Counted from the first letter of the stretch, positions 1 to 8,425 are shown. The stretch: DNA of 18,335 bases from JACTUA01 sp035506435 (GCA_035506435.1 DATJPK010000024.1:1-18335), one strand, 5' to 3'. Numbers and translations: made by a program. The notes: generated by a model from the sequence alone, not told the origin.

Positions 1-155
1 GGCTTCCGGCAGTTGTCGCAGACGGAGTACCCGTCGCCCCAGGCGATGATGGCCTTCATGGCATCGGCGGTGAGCCTGCCCCCGGCCTGGATGGGGTCGA
101 TGTTGATGGCCACCTCCTCGAGGTCCCTGACCTCGATCTCCCTCGTGCACTTCAT
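1..155 (-). CDS. pscS: Sep-tRNA:Cys-tRNA synthase, N-terminal part (cut by window edge)
   Basis: This PLP-dependent enzyme converts O-phosphoseryl-tRNA(Cys) to Cys-tRNA(Cys), the second step of tRNA-dependent cysteine synthesis in methanogens. Only the first 51 or so residues are visible; the gene continues past position 1. They carry the family's N-terminal signature: an INIDPIQAGGRLT segment (about residues 18-30) followed by GDGYSVCDNC (about 40-49), which resembles the INxDPxQxGGxLTxEA...GDGYSVCDxC region I know from Archaeoglobus and Methanocaldococcus SepCysS. The ATG at 155-153 overlaps the stop of the preceding small gene (ATGA), so translation is probably coupled. The identification rests on this short stretch, but the motif is distinctive. 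The catalytic PLP lysine lies outside the window. Confidence 0.85.
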   Translation of the reverse strand, partial: MKCTREIEVRDLEEVAINIDPIQAGGRLTADAMKAIIAWGDGYSVCDNCRK

Positions 156-334
156 CCGAGGAGTTCCTCCTCGATGATCCCGGCCTGCTCCTTCAGGTCG
201 GCAATCGCCTTCCGGACTGCACTCCGATCCTCATCGGAGAGCTCGTGGAGGGGGGCCGTTTCCCGGAGCACCACCCGGATATCGGTAAGGGCGAACAGCC
301 CCCGGAAGACCGCGTCGACCGCTCTTCCCGACAT
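152..334 (-). CDS. Small 60-aa protein upstream of pscS; possible detached SepCysS N-terminal domain
   Basis: This is a 60-residue, charged, probably helical protein beginning MSGRAVDAVF and ending EEELLG. I do not recognise it from a named family. Its stop overlaps the ATG of pscS (ATGA), so the two are almost certainly one operon with coupled translation. As I recall, SepCysS of some methanogens carries an N-terminal extension related to the scaffold protein SepCysE. A separate small protein at exactly this place could be that module, which is inference only. A GTG at 349 would add five residues. I prefer the ATG at 334 because a TATA-like box at 366-373 predicts transcription starting near 345, downstream of that GTG. 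No clear ribosome binding site is seen, which fits a nearly leaderless message. Confidence 0.65.
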   Translation of the reverse strand: MSGRAVDAVFRGLFALTDIRVVLRETAPLHELSDEDRSAVRKAIADLKEQAGIIEEELLG

Positions 335-365
335 AGCATCAGCACACACATATCAGGGAACGGAG

Positions 366-373
366 TATAGATA
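366..373 (-). promoter_or_regulatory. TATA-like box for the pscS operon
   Basis: On the minus strand this reads TATCTATA. It lies about 35 bases upstream of the ATG at 334, so a start site about 25 bases downstream gives a very short leader. The surrounding sequence is GC-rich, which makes the AT-rich octamer stand out. Confidence 0.45.
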
Positions 374-416
374 GCTGGTGATCGGGGGTGCTTCATCTTC
401 GCGCCGCCTCCATGAG

Positions 417-425
417 CTCTATATA
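417..425 (+). promoter_or_regulatory. TATA box for the mre11-rad50-nurA-herA operon
   Basis: The sequence CTCTATATA stands out in GC-rich surroundings, about 33 bases upstream of the mre11 ATG at 455. An expected transcription start near 447-450 would give a near-leaderless mRNA. It would also exclude the in-frame GTG at 428 as the start codon. Confidence 0.6.
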
Positions 426-454
426 CGGTGCGGGATGACTCCGGGCCGGGGAAG

Positions 455-1606
455 ATGAGACTCGTCCACATCGGTGACAGCCACCTGGGCCTCTCGCAGT
501 TCAACCGCCTCGCCGATGACGGCGTGAACCTGCGTGAGCGTCTCGTCTATTCCCACTTTCTCGGAGGTATTGACACCATCGTCAGGGCGCGGCCGGATGT
601 TGTCGTCCACGCGGGCGACCTCTTCCACTCGGTCAGGCCGAAGACCCTCGCGCTCACGACCGCGCTCGACGCCCTCTCCCGGCTCGGGGACGCGGGTATC
701 CCCCTCGTCGCCATAGCCGGTAACCATGACATGACGAAGTCCCGGTATACGACGTCTCCCTTCAGGGTCCTCGAATATCATCGTGCGCCCGTCCACGCGG
801 CCTACCGGCACAGGTACGAGTTCGTCGACATCGGGGACATCCGGTTCCACCTCATCCCCAACCTGCTCCAGCCGTCGCAGTACCGGGAGGAGTTCGACCG
901 GATCGAGCCCGCGGGAACCGGGGGAAACGTGCTCGTCACCCACGGGCTCGCGAGCACTATAAAGGACCGGAGGCTCGGGACGGTGATGGAGCACGAGATC
1001 GACGCGACCATCCTGTCGCCACGGTTCGACTACATCGCACTCGGCCACTACCATGGCCGGCAGAAGGTCGCCGCAAACGCCTGGTATTGCGGGTCGCAGG
1101 AGTTTATCACCTTCGCCGAGATCCATGATGACAAGGGCGGCCTTCTCATCGACACCGCGAAGGGGACGGTCGACCCCCTGCCCCTGCCTTGCACTCCCAT
1201 GCTCGACCTCGGTGACCTGGAATGCGGGGGTCTCGGGTCCAGGGAACTGGGTGAGGAGATATCAGGGAGAGCCCGGTCTGCCCGGACATCTGATGAGCCT
1301 GCGATGGCGGTCATCACGCTCCGGGAGGCTGACCGCCGGGCATTCCAGGCGATAGATCCTGCAATCCTCCAGGAGGCAAGGTCGCAGCTCCTTGGCCTGA
1401 AGATCATCCTTGCCACCGATAAGAGGGGGATTCCTCTCTCCGCACACCGGGACCTCACCGGCGTCGATTATGTCGCCCTCTTCGGGGAATACCTCGGGGA
1501 ACAGGGCCTGGAGGCGAAGAAGCGCGAGTTCGTCCTCTCGCGGGGAACCGGGGTCATCCGGAAGGTCATGGAAAGGGAGACCGGGGAGGACGATGCAGCT
1601 CGGTAG
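455..1606 (+). CDS. mre11: Mre11 double-strand-break repair nuclease
   Basis: Mre11 is the Mn-dependent nuclease of the Mre11-Rad50 complex, which opens and trims DNA ends before recombination. The 383-residue product has all the phosphodiesterase motifs in order: GDSHLG (7-12, with D8 and H10), AGDLFH (53-58, with D55), AGNHD (88-92), VTHG (161-164) and ALGHYHG (195-201, with H198 and H200). The metal-binding residues therefore look intact. The start is set at the ATG at 455 because the protein then begins directly with MRLVHIGD, as expected for the family, and because the TATA box lies just upstream. It is the first gene of the operon, and its last 14 bases overlap the start of rad50. The C-terminal part (about 290-383) is less conserved and probably contains the cap and Rad50-binding region. 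Confidence 0.95.
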   Translation: MRLVHIGDSHLGLSQFNRLADDGVNLRERLVYSHFLGGIDTIVRARPDVVVHAGDLFHSVRPKTLALTTALDALSRLGDAGIPLVAIAGNHDMTKSRYTTSPFRVLEYHRAPVHAAYRHRYEFVDIGDIRFHLIPNLLQPSQYREEFDRIEPAGTGGNVLVTHGLASTIKDRRLGTVMEHEIDATILSPRFDYIALGHYHGRQKVAANAWYCGSQEFITFAEIHDDKGGLLIDTAKGTVDPLPLPCTPMLDLGDLECGGLGSRELGEEISGRARSARTSDEPAMAVITLREADRRAFQAIDPAILQEARSQLLGLKIILATDKRGIPLSAHRDLTGVDYVALFGEYLGEQGLEAKKREFVLSRGTGVIRKVMERETGEDDAAR

Positions 1607-4397
1607 GTTGCAGATGCGGAACTTCCGGCGATACCGGGACCAGGACGTCCACTTCCGTGACGGTATCACGGGGATAGTCGGCAATAACGGGACCGGGAAG
1701 AGCACCATTGTCGACGCCATTCTCTTCTGCCTCTTCGGCGTGAAGGAGACGGGGCTCGACTTCATCCTCTCCGCCGGTGCAGGAGCCCGGGACCGGGCAG
1801 AGGTGAGGCTCGACTTTTCGGTCAGGGGAGAGGCGTTCCAGCTTGTGAGGACTCTCGACCGGAGGAAGAAGCATGACGCCGAGCTCTACCGGGAAGGGAA
1901 GCTCTTCGCCGATGGGGTGTCCGACGTGCAGGCCGCGGTGAGACGGATCATCCGGATGGGCTATGCCGATTTCCGTCATACCATATTCTCGGGGCAGAGG
2001 GAGCTCCTCATCCTTGTCGAAGCGAAGCCCGAAGAGCGGAAGAGGTGGTTCCGGAGGGTGCTCGGCATCGACAGCCTGAAGGACGAGGGCGGGGAGATCC
2101 TCCGTGGTGAGGCCGAGGAGGCCCGACAGAAGATCCTCCTTATCGAGGGAAGGCTGGAGGGTGCGAGCAGGGACGATCTCGAGAGCCGGCTCGGCGAGAC
2201 CGAGCGGCAAATCGCCAATGCGGACCTTGAAATAGCGGAGCTCGGCGAGGAGGAGAAACGCCTGGCGGGAGCCCGCGTTTCTCTCCAGGAGGAGGCGAAG
2301 ATCCAGCGGGACCGGGAACGACAGGACCATGGCGCCAGATCCCTGATCCGGGCAGGAGAGGGGGAGGCCGGCGAACTGGCGAAGGAGCTCGGGAAGGTAA
2401 GGGCCACTCTCGCACGCCTCAAGGTGACCGGGAAAGAGTTCGAGCATCTCCGAACTCTGGAGGATGAGTTTCCCCTTCACCAGGAGCGGTATAACGCAAG
2501 CATGGAAAAATACCGGACAATGAGGGAGCTCGCCGTGCGGGAAAAGGAGAAAGAGGAGAGGATTGCCGGGGGAAAGGAGGAACTTACCCGGCTCAGGGAC
2601 GAAGAGGCCCGCCTCGCCCGGGATGAAGAGGAGATCCGGGCTCTCGCCCCCCTCGTGGCGCGGCGCCAGGAGGTCTCCGGCCGCCTCAACGGGCTCAGGC
2701 ACCTCGAAGAGCGTTACCGCAAGCTCGGGGCGGATCTCGGGAGACGGCAGGCCACCCTCGAAGCGCTGGCGAAACGGGGTGAATCACTCCGTACCCGGAT
2801 CGAGCGCATGAAGGAAGCGCAGGGTCGACTGATCTCCCTCGCGCGGGGGGCGGGAGTACCCCCGGACAGGGAGCGGGATCCGGTACCGGCCCTCGAGGAA
2901 CGCCGGGGCGGAATCCTCCGTAGAATTTCTGACCGGGAGGCAGGCAGGGACCAGATGTCCGGGAGACTCCTTGAACTGGAAGCGAATCTCTCCGCACTGG
3001 CGGCAGGGGGGCCGGAGGGTACCTGTCCAACCTGTCGTCAGCCCCTGGGTGAGCAGTATCCGGCCCTCGTCGCCGATATCGAACGGGACATCAGGGCACT
3101 CCAGGAGGCGAGAGAGTCGCAGGAATCCGATCTCCGGAAGGCCGAAGGGGATCTGAGAGCCCTCCAGTCACTCCTGAATGAGGCCAGGAAACTCATGGAT
3201 GAGTGCAGGGGTCTTGGAGAGGATTCGGCTGACTGGAGCAGGATCCAGGAGGAGGCAATCCAGGAGATCGCAGCAAAGGAACAACTCCAGCACGAGATGG
3301 AGAACCTCGGGTATGACCCCATGGCAAGGGAAAAGCTGGAGGAGGAATATACCTCGCTCGAGGATCCCTGGAAGGCAAGCATCAGGGCCGCCGAGCGGTT
3401 GAAGGGGAAGGAAGGGGTGAACCGGAAGATCGAAGATCTCGGGAAGACCCTTGAGAGGATCGAGGCGGAGATTCAAGGTATTGTCCGGGCACGGGAAGAA
3501 CTCCGGTTTGATACCGACCTCCACCAGGGGATCGAGAAGGAATACCGCGAAGCCGAACAGGCTCATCATCGCTTCCTTGAACTGAGGCCCGGCATGGACC
3601 AGGTCCCGGTGCTTCTCGGGAAAGAGAAAGACCTGAATGCCAGGGCCTCCTCCGTCGGGCAGACCCTCATGAACCTCCGTTCCGAGCTCGCGACCATCGC
3701 CTTCTCGCCGGAAGAACTCCGGCAGGCGGAATTCCGGCTGGAGGAGAACTCCCGGCACGCCCAGGAACAGAACAGGCGCCTGGAACGGGCCATGGCAGGA
3801 AAGGCCTCCATTGAACAGGAAAAGGTCCGCCTCCATGACGCCCTCAGTCGGCTGGCGGAGGACACCCGGGAGCGCGACCGGCTGTCTGAACTGGTCCAGC
3901 TCCTCGAACTCACCCGGGAACACCTGAACGGGTTCACCGACCATCTCCTTGGAGTGGTCAGGGACCGGATAGAGGACGAGGCCGGCAGGATCCTCTCCGA
4001 GATCACCGACGGGCGGTACGACACGGTCACCATCAGCGACGACTTCGAGATCCTGGTCCATGACCTGGGCGGGGATTACCCGGTCGCCCGGTTCTCCGGC
4101 GGTGAGCAGGACGACGTGGCCATCGCCCTCCGGGTCGCCCTCTCGAGGTACATCGCCGAGATGCACGAGCTGCATGACAGCGCCTTCCTCGTGTTCGACG
4201 AGATCTTCGGGAGCCAGGACGAGGAACGCCGGTCGAACATCTTCCGGGCGCTGAGGAACATGGAGCCGTACTTCCCCCAGATATTCCTGATCTCCCATGT
4301 CTCGGAGGTCCAGGGCGAGTTCGGGAATACCCTCCTCGTCGAGGCGGTATCGGGGAGCGAGAGCCGGGTCCGGGACACCGGGGAGGCGGGGGAATGA
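1593..4397 (+). CDS. rad50: Rad50 SMC-like ATPase
   Basis: Rad50 is the ATP-driven clamp that holds DNA ends and controls Mre11. The 934-residue product has the Walker A motif GNNGTGKST (30-38), a long charged coiled coil (roughly 160-790) broken by a zinc hook CPTC (C478 and C481), the ABC signature SGGE (835-838), and a Walker B ending LVFDE (D869, E870) followed by a D-loop-like segment. A switch-region histidine is seen in LISHVSEV near the C-terminus. The length is close to other archaeal Rad50 proteins. The ATG at 1593 overlaps the end of mre11 and has a GGGGAGG ribosome binding site a few bases upstream. The reading frame is open further upstream to 1410, but that part lies inside mre11 and precedes the conserved MQLGRLQMRNF start. 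Rad50 ends in an ATGA overlap with nurA. Confidence 0.96.
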   Translation: MQLGRLQMRNFRRYRDQDVHFRDGITGIVGNNGTGKSTIVDAILFCLFGVKETGLDFILSAGAGARDRAEVRLDFSVRGEAFQLVRTLDRRKKHDAELYREGKLFADGVSDVQAAVRRIIRMGYADFRHTIFSGQRELLILVEAKPEERKRWFRRVLGIDSLKDEGGEILRGEAEEARQKILLIEGRLEGASRDDLESRLGETERQIANADLEIAELGEEEKRLAGARVSLQEEAKIQRDRERQDHGARSLIRAGEGEAGELAKELGKVRATLARLKVTGKEFEHLRTLEDEFPLHQERYNASMEKYRTMRELAVREKEKEERIAGGKEELTRLRDEEARLARDEEEIRALAPLVARRQEVSGRLNGLRHLEERYRKLGADLGRRQATLEALAKRGESLRTRIERMKEAQGRLISLARGAGVPPDRERDPVPALEERRGGILRRISDREAGRDQMSGRLLELEANLSALAAGGPEGTCPTCRQPLGEQYPALVADIERDIRALQEARESQESDLRKAEGDLRALQSLLNEARKLMDECRGLGEDSADWSRIQEEAIQEIAAKEQLQHEMENLGYDPMAREKLEEEYTSLEDPWKASIRAAERLKGKEGVNRKIEDLGKTLERIEAEIQGIVRAREELRFDTDLHQGIEKEYREAEQAHHRFLELRPGMDQVPVLLGKEKDLNARASSVGQTLMNLRSELATIAFSPEELRQAEFRLEENSRHAQEQNRRLERAMAGKASIEQEKVRLHDALSRLAEDTRERDRLSELVQLLELTREHLNGFTDHLLGVVRDRIEDEAGRILSEITDGRYDTVTISDDFEILVHDLGGDYPVARFSGGEQDDVAIALRVALSRYIAEMHELHDSAFLVFDEIFGSQDEERRSNIFRALRNMEPYFPQIFLISHVSEVQGEFGNTLLVEAVSGSESRVRDTGEAGE

Positions 4398-5422
4398 CCA
4401 TTGGGGAGGAGTACCGGCGCGACCTCGACGCCCTCGTGAAACGTATCGGTGTCCTCGACCCCCCGGATCTTGCCGACCGGTTCGCCACCTGCTTCGGCAT
4501 CGATGCAGGTTCCTTCAGGCAGGTGAGGCCCTCCCGGGCAGGGACCGTCGCGGCGGTGGACGGGTCGAATGCCATGCTCCTCGACGGCGGCTCCCTCTCG
4601 GTCGCGGTCATCAGGGCCGCGGCCAGTGGCTTTTCCGGGGACGCACGCAGCTTCAGGTCGGTGACCCCCCTGAGGCTCGTCACCCTCGGGCAGGAGGCCC
4701 GGGACGGGAGCTACGCGGCCCTGTACCGCGAATGCTTCGGCGAGGACCCCGAGGCGACAGTGCGCGACGACGAGCCCCAGAGAACGGCGGCGGTCATGAG
4801 GGATACCCTGGAATACTGGGCCGCTATCGAGACCGCGGGCAGGCTCGGCAGGGGGGACCTCCTCGTCCTCGACGGGGCCCTCCGGGTCGCCCACGCGAGC
4901 CATGACCCGGTCCTCGTCCGGCTCATCCAGGTGTGCGCGAAACGGGGCGTTCACCTCTGCGCCGTGACCAAGAGGACCGCGGTGACCTGGGGCGGGGGGC
5001 TCCCCCTCGTCCCGGCAGCCCTTTCCTATGCCAGGGCCCATGCCATCAGCCCTCCCTGGGTACTCAGGATCCACGAGGAGGGGCTCGATGTTGCCCCGTA
5101 CCACCAGTGGCGGCATGGTGCGACCTGCATCGCGGCCCTCCATCCCGGCTCGGACCTTGCCTTCAAGGTCGAGGTCCCGGCCCCGACCGGCGACGATGGC
5201 CTCGGGAGGGTAATCTCCCTCCTCGCAGGCTGGTCTGACGACGGGAGGCTGACCGGCTATCCCTACCCGCTGCTCGATGCCCACCTTGCCGCACGTATAT
5301 CTGCCGATACCCTCATGCAGGTGAAGAATGACCTCCTTGCCGGCCTCGGTGAAACCGGCCTCGACTCCCGCAGGTTTGACGACCTCTTTGGTGACATCCA
5401 TGATGCATTTGCACGATACTGA
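4394..5422 (+). CDS. nurA: NurA 5'-3' nuclease
   Basis: NurA is the RNase H-fold nuclease that works with the HerA translocase to resect 5' strands at DNA breaks in archaea. The 342-residue product has the family's first metal motif AVDGSN (residues 54-59, D56) after about 50 residues. It also has a downstream acidic motif LLVLDGALR (157-164, D160), possibly E140 as a further ligand, and a C-terminal GYPYPLLDAH segment typical of the family. The assignment is supported by position, since it lies between rad50 and herA. Its ATG overlaps the rad50 stop (ATGA), and its end overlaps herA by 23 bases, so it should be made in step with its partners. Sequence conservation of NurA is low, so which acids bind metal is inferred. 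Confidence 0.9.
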   Translation: MTIGEEYRRDLDALVKRIGVLDPPDLADRFATCFGIDAGSFRQVRPSRAGTVAAVDGSNAMLLDGGSLSVAVIRAAASGFSGDARSFRSVTPLRLVTLGQEARDGSYAALYRECFGEDPEATVRDDEPQRTAAVMRDTLEYWAAIETAGRLGRGDLLVLDGALRVAHASHDPVLVRLIQVCAKRGVHLCAVTKRTAVTWGGGLPLVPAALSYARAHAISPPWVLRIHEEGLDVAPYHQWRHGATCIAALHPGSDLAFKVEVPAPTGDDGLGRVISLLAGWSDDGRLTGYPYPLLDAHLAARISADTLMQVKNDLLAGLGETGLDSRRFDDLFGDIHDAFARY

Positions 5423-7004
5423 TCCGGGCGACCCCTCCAAGTTCCGGCTCGTCGGGAACTCGGTCCTCTCGTACCGGTTTGCCATTCCCTACGACCGGGA
5501 GCTCTACGTCGGGAACATCCTGAAGGTCGAGGACCGGGCCAAGGGCATGACCTTCTTTGCCCGGATCACTGACCTTGCCCACGGCTCCAACTTCGAGGAC
5601 GGGAAATGGGACCTCCGCGCCCATGCCGAGCACTTCTACGGCCTCTCCGAGGATGTGTACCTGGTCGTCGAGGCCCTGCCGCTCGGGTACGTGGACCGGA
5701 ACGGCACCTTCCGGAAACCGAGGACCATCCCCACCAAGTTCTCGCCCGTCCTCGTCCCGTCCGCCGCCGATTTCCTCTTTCTCGAACAGGTAATGGGGGA
5801 GGTGGAGGTTGGGGCTCTCAAGTCCGGCCAGGAGGTCCTCAGGGAAGTAAAGGTCGCCCTCCATGCACGGGTCATGCCCCAGCACATGGGGGTATTTGCG
5901 ACGACGGGCATGGGGAAGAGTAACTTCATGAAGGTCTTCTGCGCCTCGTCGATGAGGGCCCGGAAGTTCGGCCTCGTCCTCGTCGACCCCCACGGCGAGT
6001 ACGTGGCCGGGGGGGTCTCGGCAACCGGCCAGCCCACCGAGGGCCTTGTCCATTACCGGGAGGGCAGGGACGGGCTCTCGGTGTATACCATCCGGGAGGA
6101 GCAGTTCCGGCGGAAGTACTCCCTCTCCAGCCTGTTCCTCGAGTATGACGACTTTCGCGCCCCCGACCTGCTCCTCCTCTTCGACCACTCGGCTGCGCAG
6201 CGGGAGCTCGTTGAGATGATCGAGGACGTCCCCGGGAGCGTACTCGTGGACCTCTTCGCGAACACCGAGTTCGACGAAGACGGGGCATGGGTCACCGGGA
6301 GCCCCCATCCCGCGATTGCGAGGAGGCTTGCCCAGTTTGCACCGAGCACGCTCTCGGTGATGAAACGGCGGATAGGCATCCTCGTGAAGTCCAACCCCTT
6401 CCTGCGGGAACGGGGGTCCTCCATCCGGGATATCCTCGCCGATCTTGCGGAGAACCGGGTCGTCCTCATCGATATCCCCGGCATGGGAGAGCGGAGCGAG
6501 CTGTTCGTTCTTTCGGTGCTCGCCCGGAAGATACTGGACCGGCACAAGGGAGAAGCCGCGGGGTGGGGGACGGCCGGGGAACGGGAAAGGAGTGAGGTCC
6601 TCATTACCATCGAGGAGGCCCAGCGGGTCCTCGGGGCTGGCGGCCCGGCGACCGCGGTCTTCCGCGAGTGCGCCATGGAGGGCAGGAAGTTCGGGGTCGG
6701 GCTCTGCGTGGTGACCCAGCAGCCGAAGAATGTCGACCCCCGGGTCCTTGCCCAGATGAACACCTTCGTCGTGATGGGCCTCTCGGACCGGAACGACCGG
6801 GCCATCATCGCCGGGCATGCCAAGCAGGACCTCTCGCCGATGGACACCGAGATCCAGACCCTCGAGCCCGGCGAGGCCATCATCTCGACCCTCGGCATCC
6901 CCTTCCCGGTCTCGACCCGGATACACCTGTACGAGGACTATGTTGCGGAACTGAACGGCAAACGGAAGGGGTCGATCCGGGAGGGGCTCGATCCCCGGTT
7001 CTGA
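5400..7004 (+). CDS. herA: HerA hexameric DNA translocase/ATPase
   Basis: HerA is the FtsK-like hexameric motor that drives DNA into NurA during end resection. The 534-residue product has an N-terminal HAS-type beta-barrel region (about 15-125). The motor follows, with Walker A TTGMGKSN (168-175), the family motif VDPHGEY (195-201), Walker B VLITIEEAQ (E405 and E406), and the sensor-like VTQQP (438-442) with a nearby LSDRNDR. Start choice: the reading frame is open back to 5328, but a GGTGA ribosome binding site at 5390-5394 is well placed for ATG 5400 or the adjacent ATG 5403, and the conserved DPSKFRLVGN region follows soon after. The gene overlaps nurA by 23 bases. It is the last gene of the operon, and it converges with the TPR gene after a 33-base gap. 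Confidence 0.94.
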   Translation: MMHLHDTDPGDPSKFRLVGNSVLSYRFAIPYDRELYVGNILKVEDRAKGMTFFARITDLAHGSNFEDGKWDLRAHAEHFYGLSEDVYLVVEALPLGYVDRNGTFRKPRTIPTKFSPVLVPSAADFLFLEQVMGEVEVGALKSGQEVLREVKVALHARVMPQHMGVFATTGMGKSNFMKVFCASSMRARKFGLVLVDPHGEYVAGGVSATGQPTEGLVHYREGRDGLSVYTIREEQFRRKYSLSSLFLEYDDFRAPDLLLLFDHSAAQRELVEMIEDVPGSVLVDLFANTEFDEDGAWVTGSPHPAIARRLAQFAPSTLSVMKRRIGILVKSNPFLRERGSSIRDILADLAENRVVLIDIPGMGERSELFVLSVLARKILDRHKGEAAGWGTAGERERSEVLITIEEAQRVLGAGGPATAVFRECAMEGRKFGVGLCVVTQQPKNVDPRVLAQMNTFVVMGLSDRNDRAIIAGHAKQDLSPMDTEIQTLEPGEAIISTLGIPFPVSTRIHLYEDYVAELNGKRKGSIREGLDPRF

Positions 7005-7037
7005 GGCCCTGCCCCTGGCCCGGTTCTCGGGGGGGGG

Positions 7038-7787
7038 TCACCTGAAGATCCAGGGCACCTGCCGACCCCTCGTGAGCTCCCTCACCCGGTCGGCGCACTC
7101 GCCTGCCTCCTTCGTCTTCCCGAGCCTCCGGAGGCTCGTCGCCTTGTTGTTCCAGGGGGTGGGGTCGTCGGGGTTGATCGCGATCGCCTCGTCGAACCTC
7201 CCGATGGCATCCTCGAATCGTCCCAGGCCGGCGAGGGCGACACCCCAGTTCGTGTACACGACGGCGACCCCGGGGTTCATCCGGAGGCATTCCTCGTAGC
7301 AGCGGAGCGCCTCGTCGTACCGGTGGACGTCGGCAAGGGCGACTCCCTTGTTGTACCATGCCTTGGGATACCGGGGGTCGATGCCGATGGCTGAATCGTA
7401 AGCGCCGATCGCCTCGTCGAACTCGCCGAGGAAGTAGTGGCAGTTCCCCCGGATGTACCAGGCTTCGGTGAAGGCCGGGTCGATCTTCGTTGCCTCGTCA
7501 AGGCACCGGAGGGCCTCGCGCCACTGCCCGGTCATGTACAGGATGTTCCCCCGGGTGAACCAGGCGTCCGGGTTGAGCGGCTCCCTGCCGATGACCTCCT
7601 CGCAGCACCGTACCGCGTCCTGGAAAAAGCCCATTCGCGAGAGACCGGTCGCCTTCGCGACGAGCGCCTCGGCGCTGCCGGGCCCGAGGGCTAGGGCCTG
7701 GTCCAGCGATTCGACCGATTCCCTGAACCTCCCGGAAGCGGCATACCGGGCCGCCTTCCGTATATGGTCCTCTTCAGGTTCCCCCAT
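7038..7787 (-). CDS. TPR-repeat protein
   Basis: This 249-residue protein consists almost entirely of about seven tandem 34-residue tetratricopeptide repeats, each with the usual W/G/Y/A/P pattern (for example AWYIRGN, AWYNKGV, VYTNWGV and PWNNKAT, with a DP or NP at repeat ends). TPR arrays form a superhelical scaffold for protein binding. No enzymatic domain, signal peptide or membrane segment is visible, so it is probably cytoplasmic and its partner is unknown. I chose the ATG at 7787 because a GGGAGG ribosome binding site lies about seven bases upstream. The frame remains open to 7832, but that adds a weak proline- and glycine-rich leader. It is downstream of the OB-fold gene on the same strand, 116 bases away, and may have its own promoter. 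Confidence 0.85.
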   Translation of the reverse strand: MGEPEEDHIRKAARYAASGRFRESVESLDQALALGPGSAEALVAKATGLSRMGFFQDAVRCCEEVIGREPLNPDAWFTRGNILYMTGQWREALRCLDEATKIDPAFTEAWYIRGNCHYFLGEFDEAIGAYDSAIGIDPRYPKAWYNKGVALADVHRYDEALRCYEECLRMNPGVAVVYTNWGVALAGLGRFEDAIGRFDEAIAINPDDPTPWNNKATSLRRLGKTKEAGECADRVRELTRGRQVPWIFR

Positions 7788-7831
7788 GTCTCGTCCTCCC
7801 GGAAAAGGGTGACCCGCGGGATGATTATCCA

Positions 7832-7852
7832 TTCCCTGCCCGGGAACAGGGA
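7832..7852 (-). repeat. Inverted repeat upstream of the TPR gene
   Basis: TCCCTG at 7833-7838 pairs with CAGGGA at 7847-7852 around an eight-base CCCGGGAA centre. A second, exclusive pairing of TTCCC (7832-7836) with GGGAA (7842-7846) is also possible. On the minus strand it lies just upstream of a weak TATA-like GGATAATC (7822-7829). It could be an operator or a leftover terminator; function is unknown. Confidence 0.35.
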
Positions 7853-7903
7853 TCGGTAAGAATCCGGGGATGGCCCGGCGAGACCGGGTACAACTCTCGT
7901 ATT

Positions 7904-8425
7904 TCAGGTCTTTTTATCGGGTTTTCCGCCGGAGACCTTGCGGATGGAGACGCAGTTGATCACGGGGTCCTCGCCGACGAGGAGGTACCGCTTCATGACC
8001 GTCCCGAGCACATCGACGACGTCGTCCTTCCGGATCTTTTCATGGGGCGCGGTGAACATCTTCACCGAGATCTCGCCGGACCGGTCGGCAACGAGGAACT
8101 GGGGCCGGTCGAGGAACCCGAATGAGACACGCTCGACGACGCCCTCGACCCGCACGGGCTTCCCGAGCATGTTCATATTGATCGCCTTGATCCTGACCTT
8201 CTGGGCCTCTCTCTCATAGGTGGGGATCAGCGACTCGTACTGGCTCTGGCTCATGTGCCGGAGCACGATGGGGATCCCGGCAAGGCCGAGGATCATGGGG
8301 ATCCCGAAGACGAGGATCGTGGAGCTCCCGCTCATCAGGAACGCCAAAATGAGAAAAATGGCGAAGAAGAGGAGGACCCCGATCTGGACCGGGGCCATCC
8401 TCAGCTCGATATCCCGGAACTTCAT
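7904..8425 (-). CDS. Membrane-anchored OB-fold (nucleic-acid-binding type) protein
   Basis: The 173-residue product starts MKFRDIELRM. It has two hydrophobic segments (about 13-31 and 36-54) forming a membrane hairpin, then a linker (55-85), then a soluble domain (about 86-165) with the beta-strand spacing of an OB fold of the tRNA-anticodon/nucleic-acid-binding type (for example KPVRVEGVVERVSFG and a later DVLGTVMKRYLL). The tail is lysine-rich. I do not know its exact function. The overall plan also recalls NfeD-like membrane proteins, but I cannot assign it. The start at 8425 lies 10 bases after the fdhC stop. The frame is open to 8470 inside fdhC, but that adds only a low-complexity serine-rich leader. 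Its ribosome binding site is weak, so it is probably co-transcribed with fdhC. Confidence 0.75.
   Translation of the reverse strand: MKFRDIELRMAPVQIGVLLFFAIFLILAFLMSGSSTILVFGIPMILGLAGIPIVLRHMSQSQYESLIPTYEREAQKVRIKAINMNMLGKPVRVEGVVERVSFGFLDRPQFLVADRSGEISVKMFTAPHEKIRKDDVVDVLGTVMKRYLLVGEDPVINCVSIRKVSGGKPDKKT

Noticed and set aside
1410..1592. Upstream extension of the rad50 reading frame
   Set aside because: It falls within mre11. The conserved Rad50 N-terminus begins at the ATG at 1593, which has a good ribosome binding site.
3168..5485. Two long minus-strand frames opposite rad50 and nurA
   Set aside because: They are shadows of high-GC codon usage, overlapping each other and opposite recognised genes, with no domain signature.
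5313..6926. 537-codon open frame on the minus strand opposite herA
   Set aside because: It lies wholly opposite HerA with its intact ATPase motifs. The translation is rich in G, P, E and D without motifs, and no promoter or ribosome binding site is apparent.
7029..7037. Run of nine G next to the TPR gene stop, considered as a phase-variation tract
   Set aside because: It lies after the stop codon of the TPR gene and outside herA, so length changes would not switch either reading frame.
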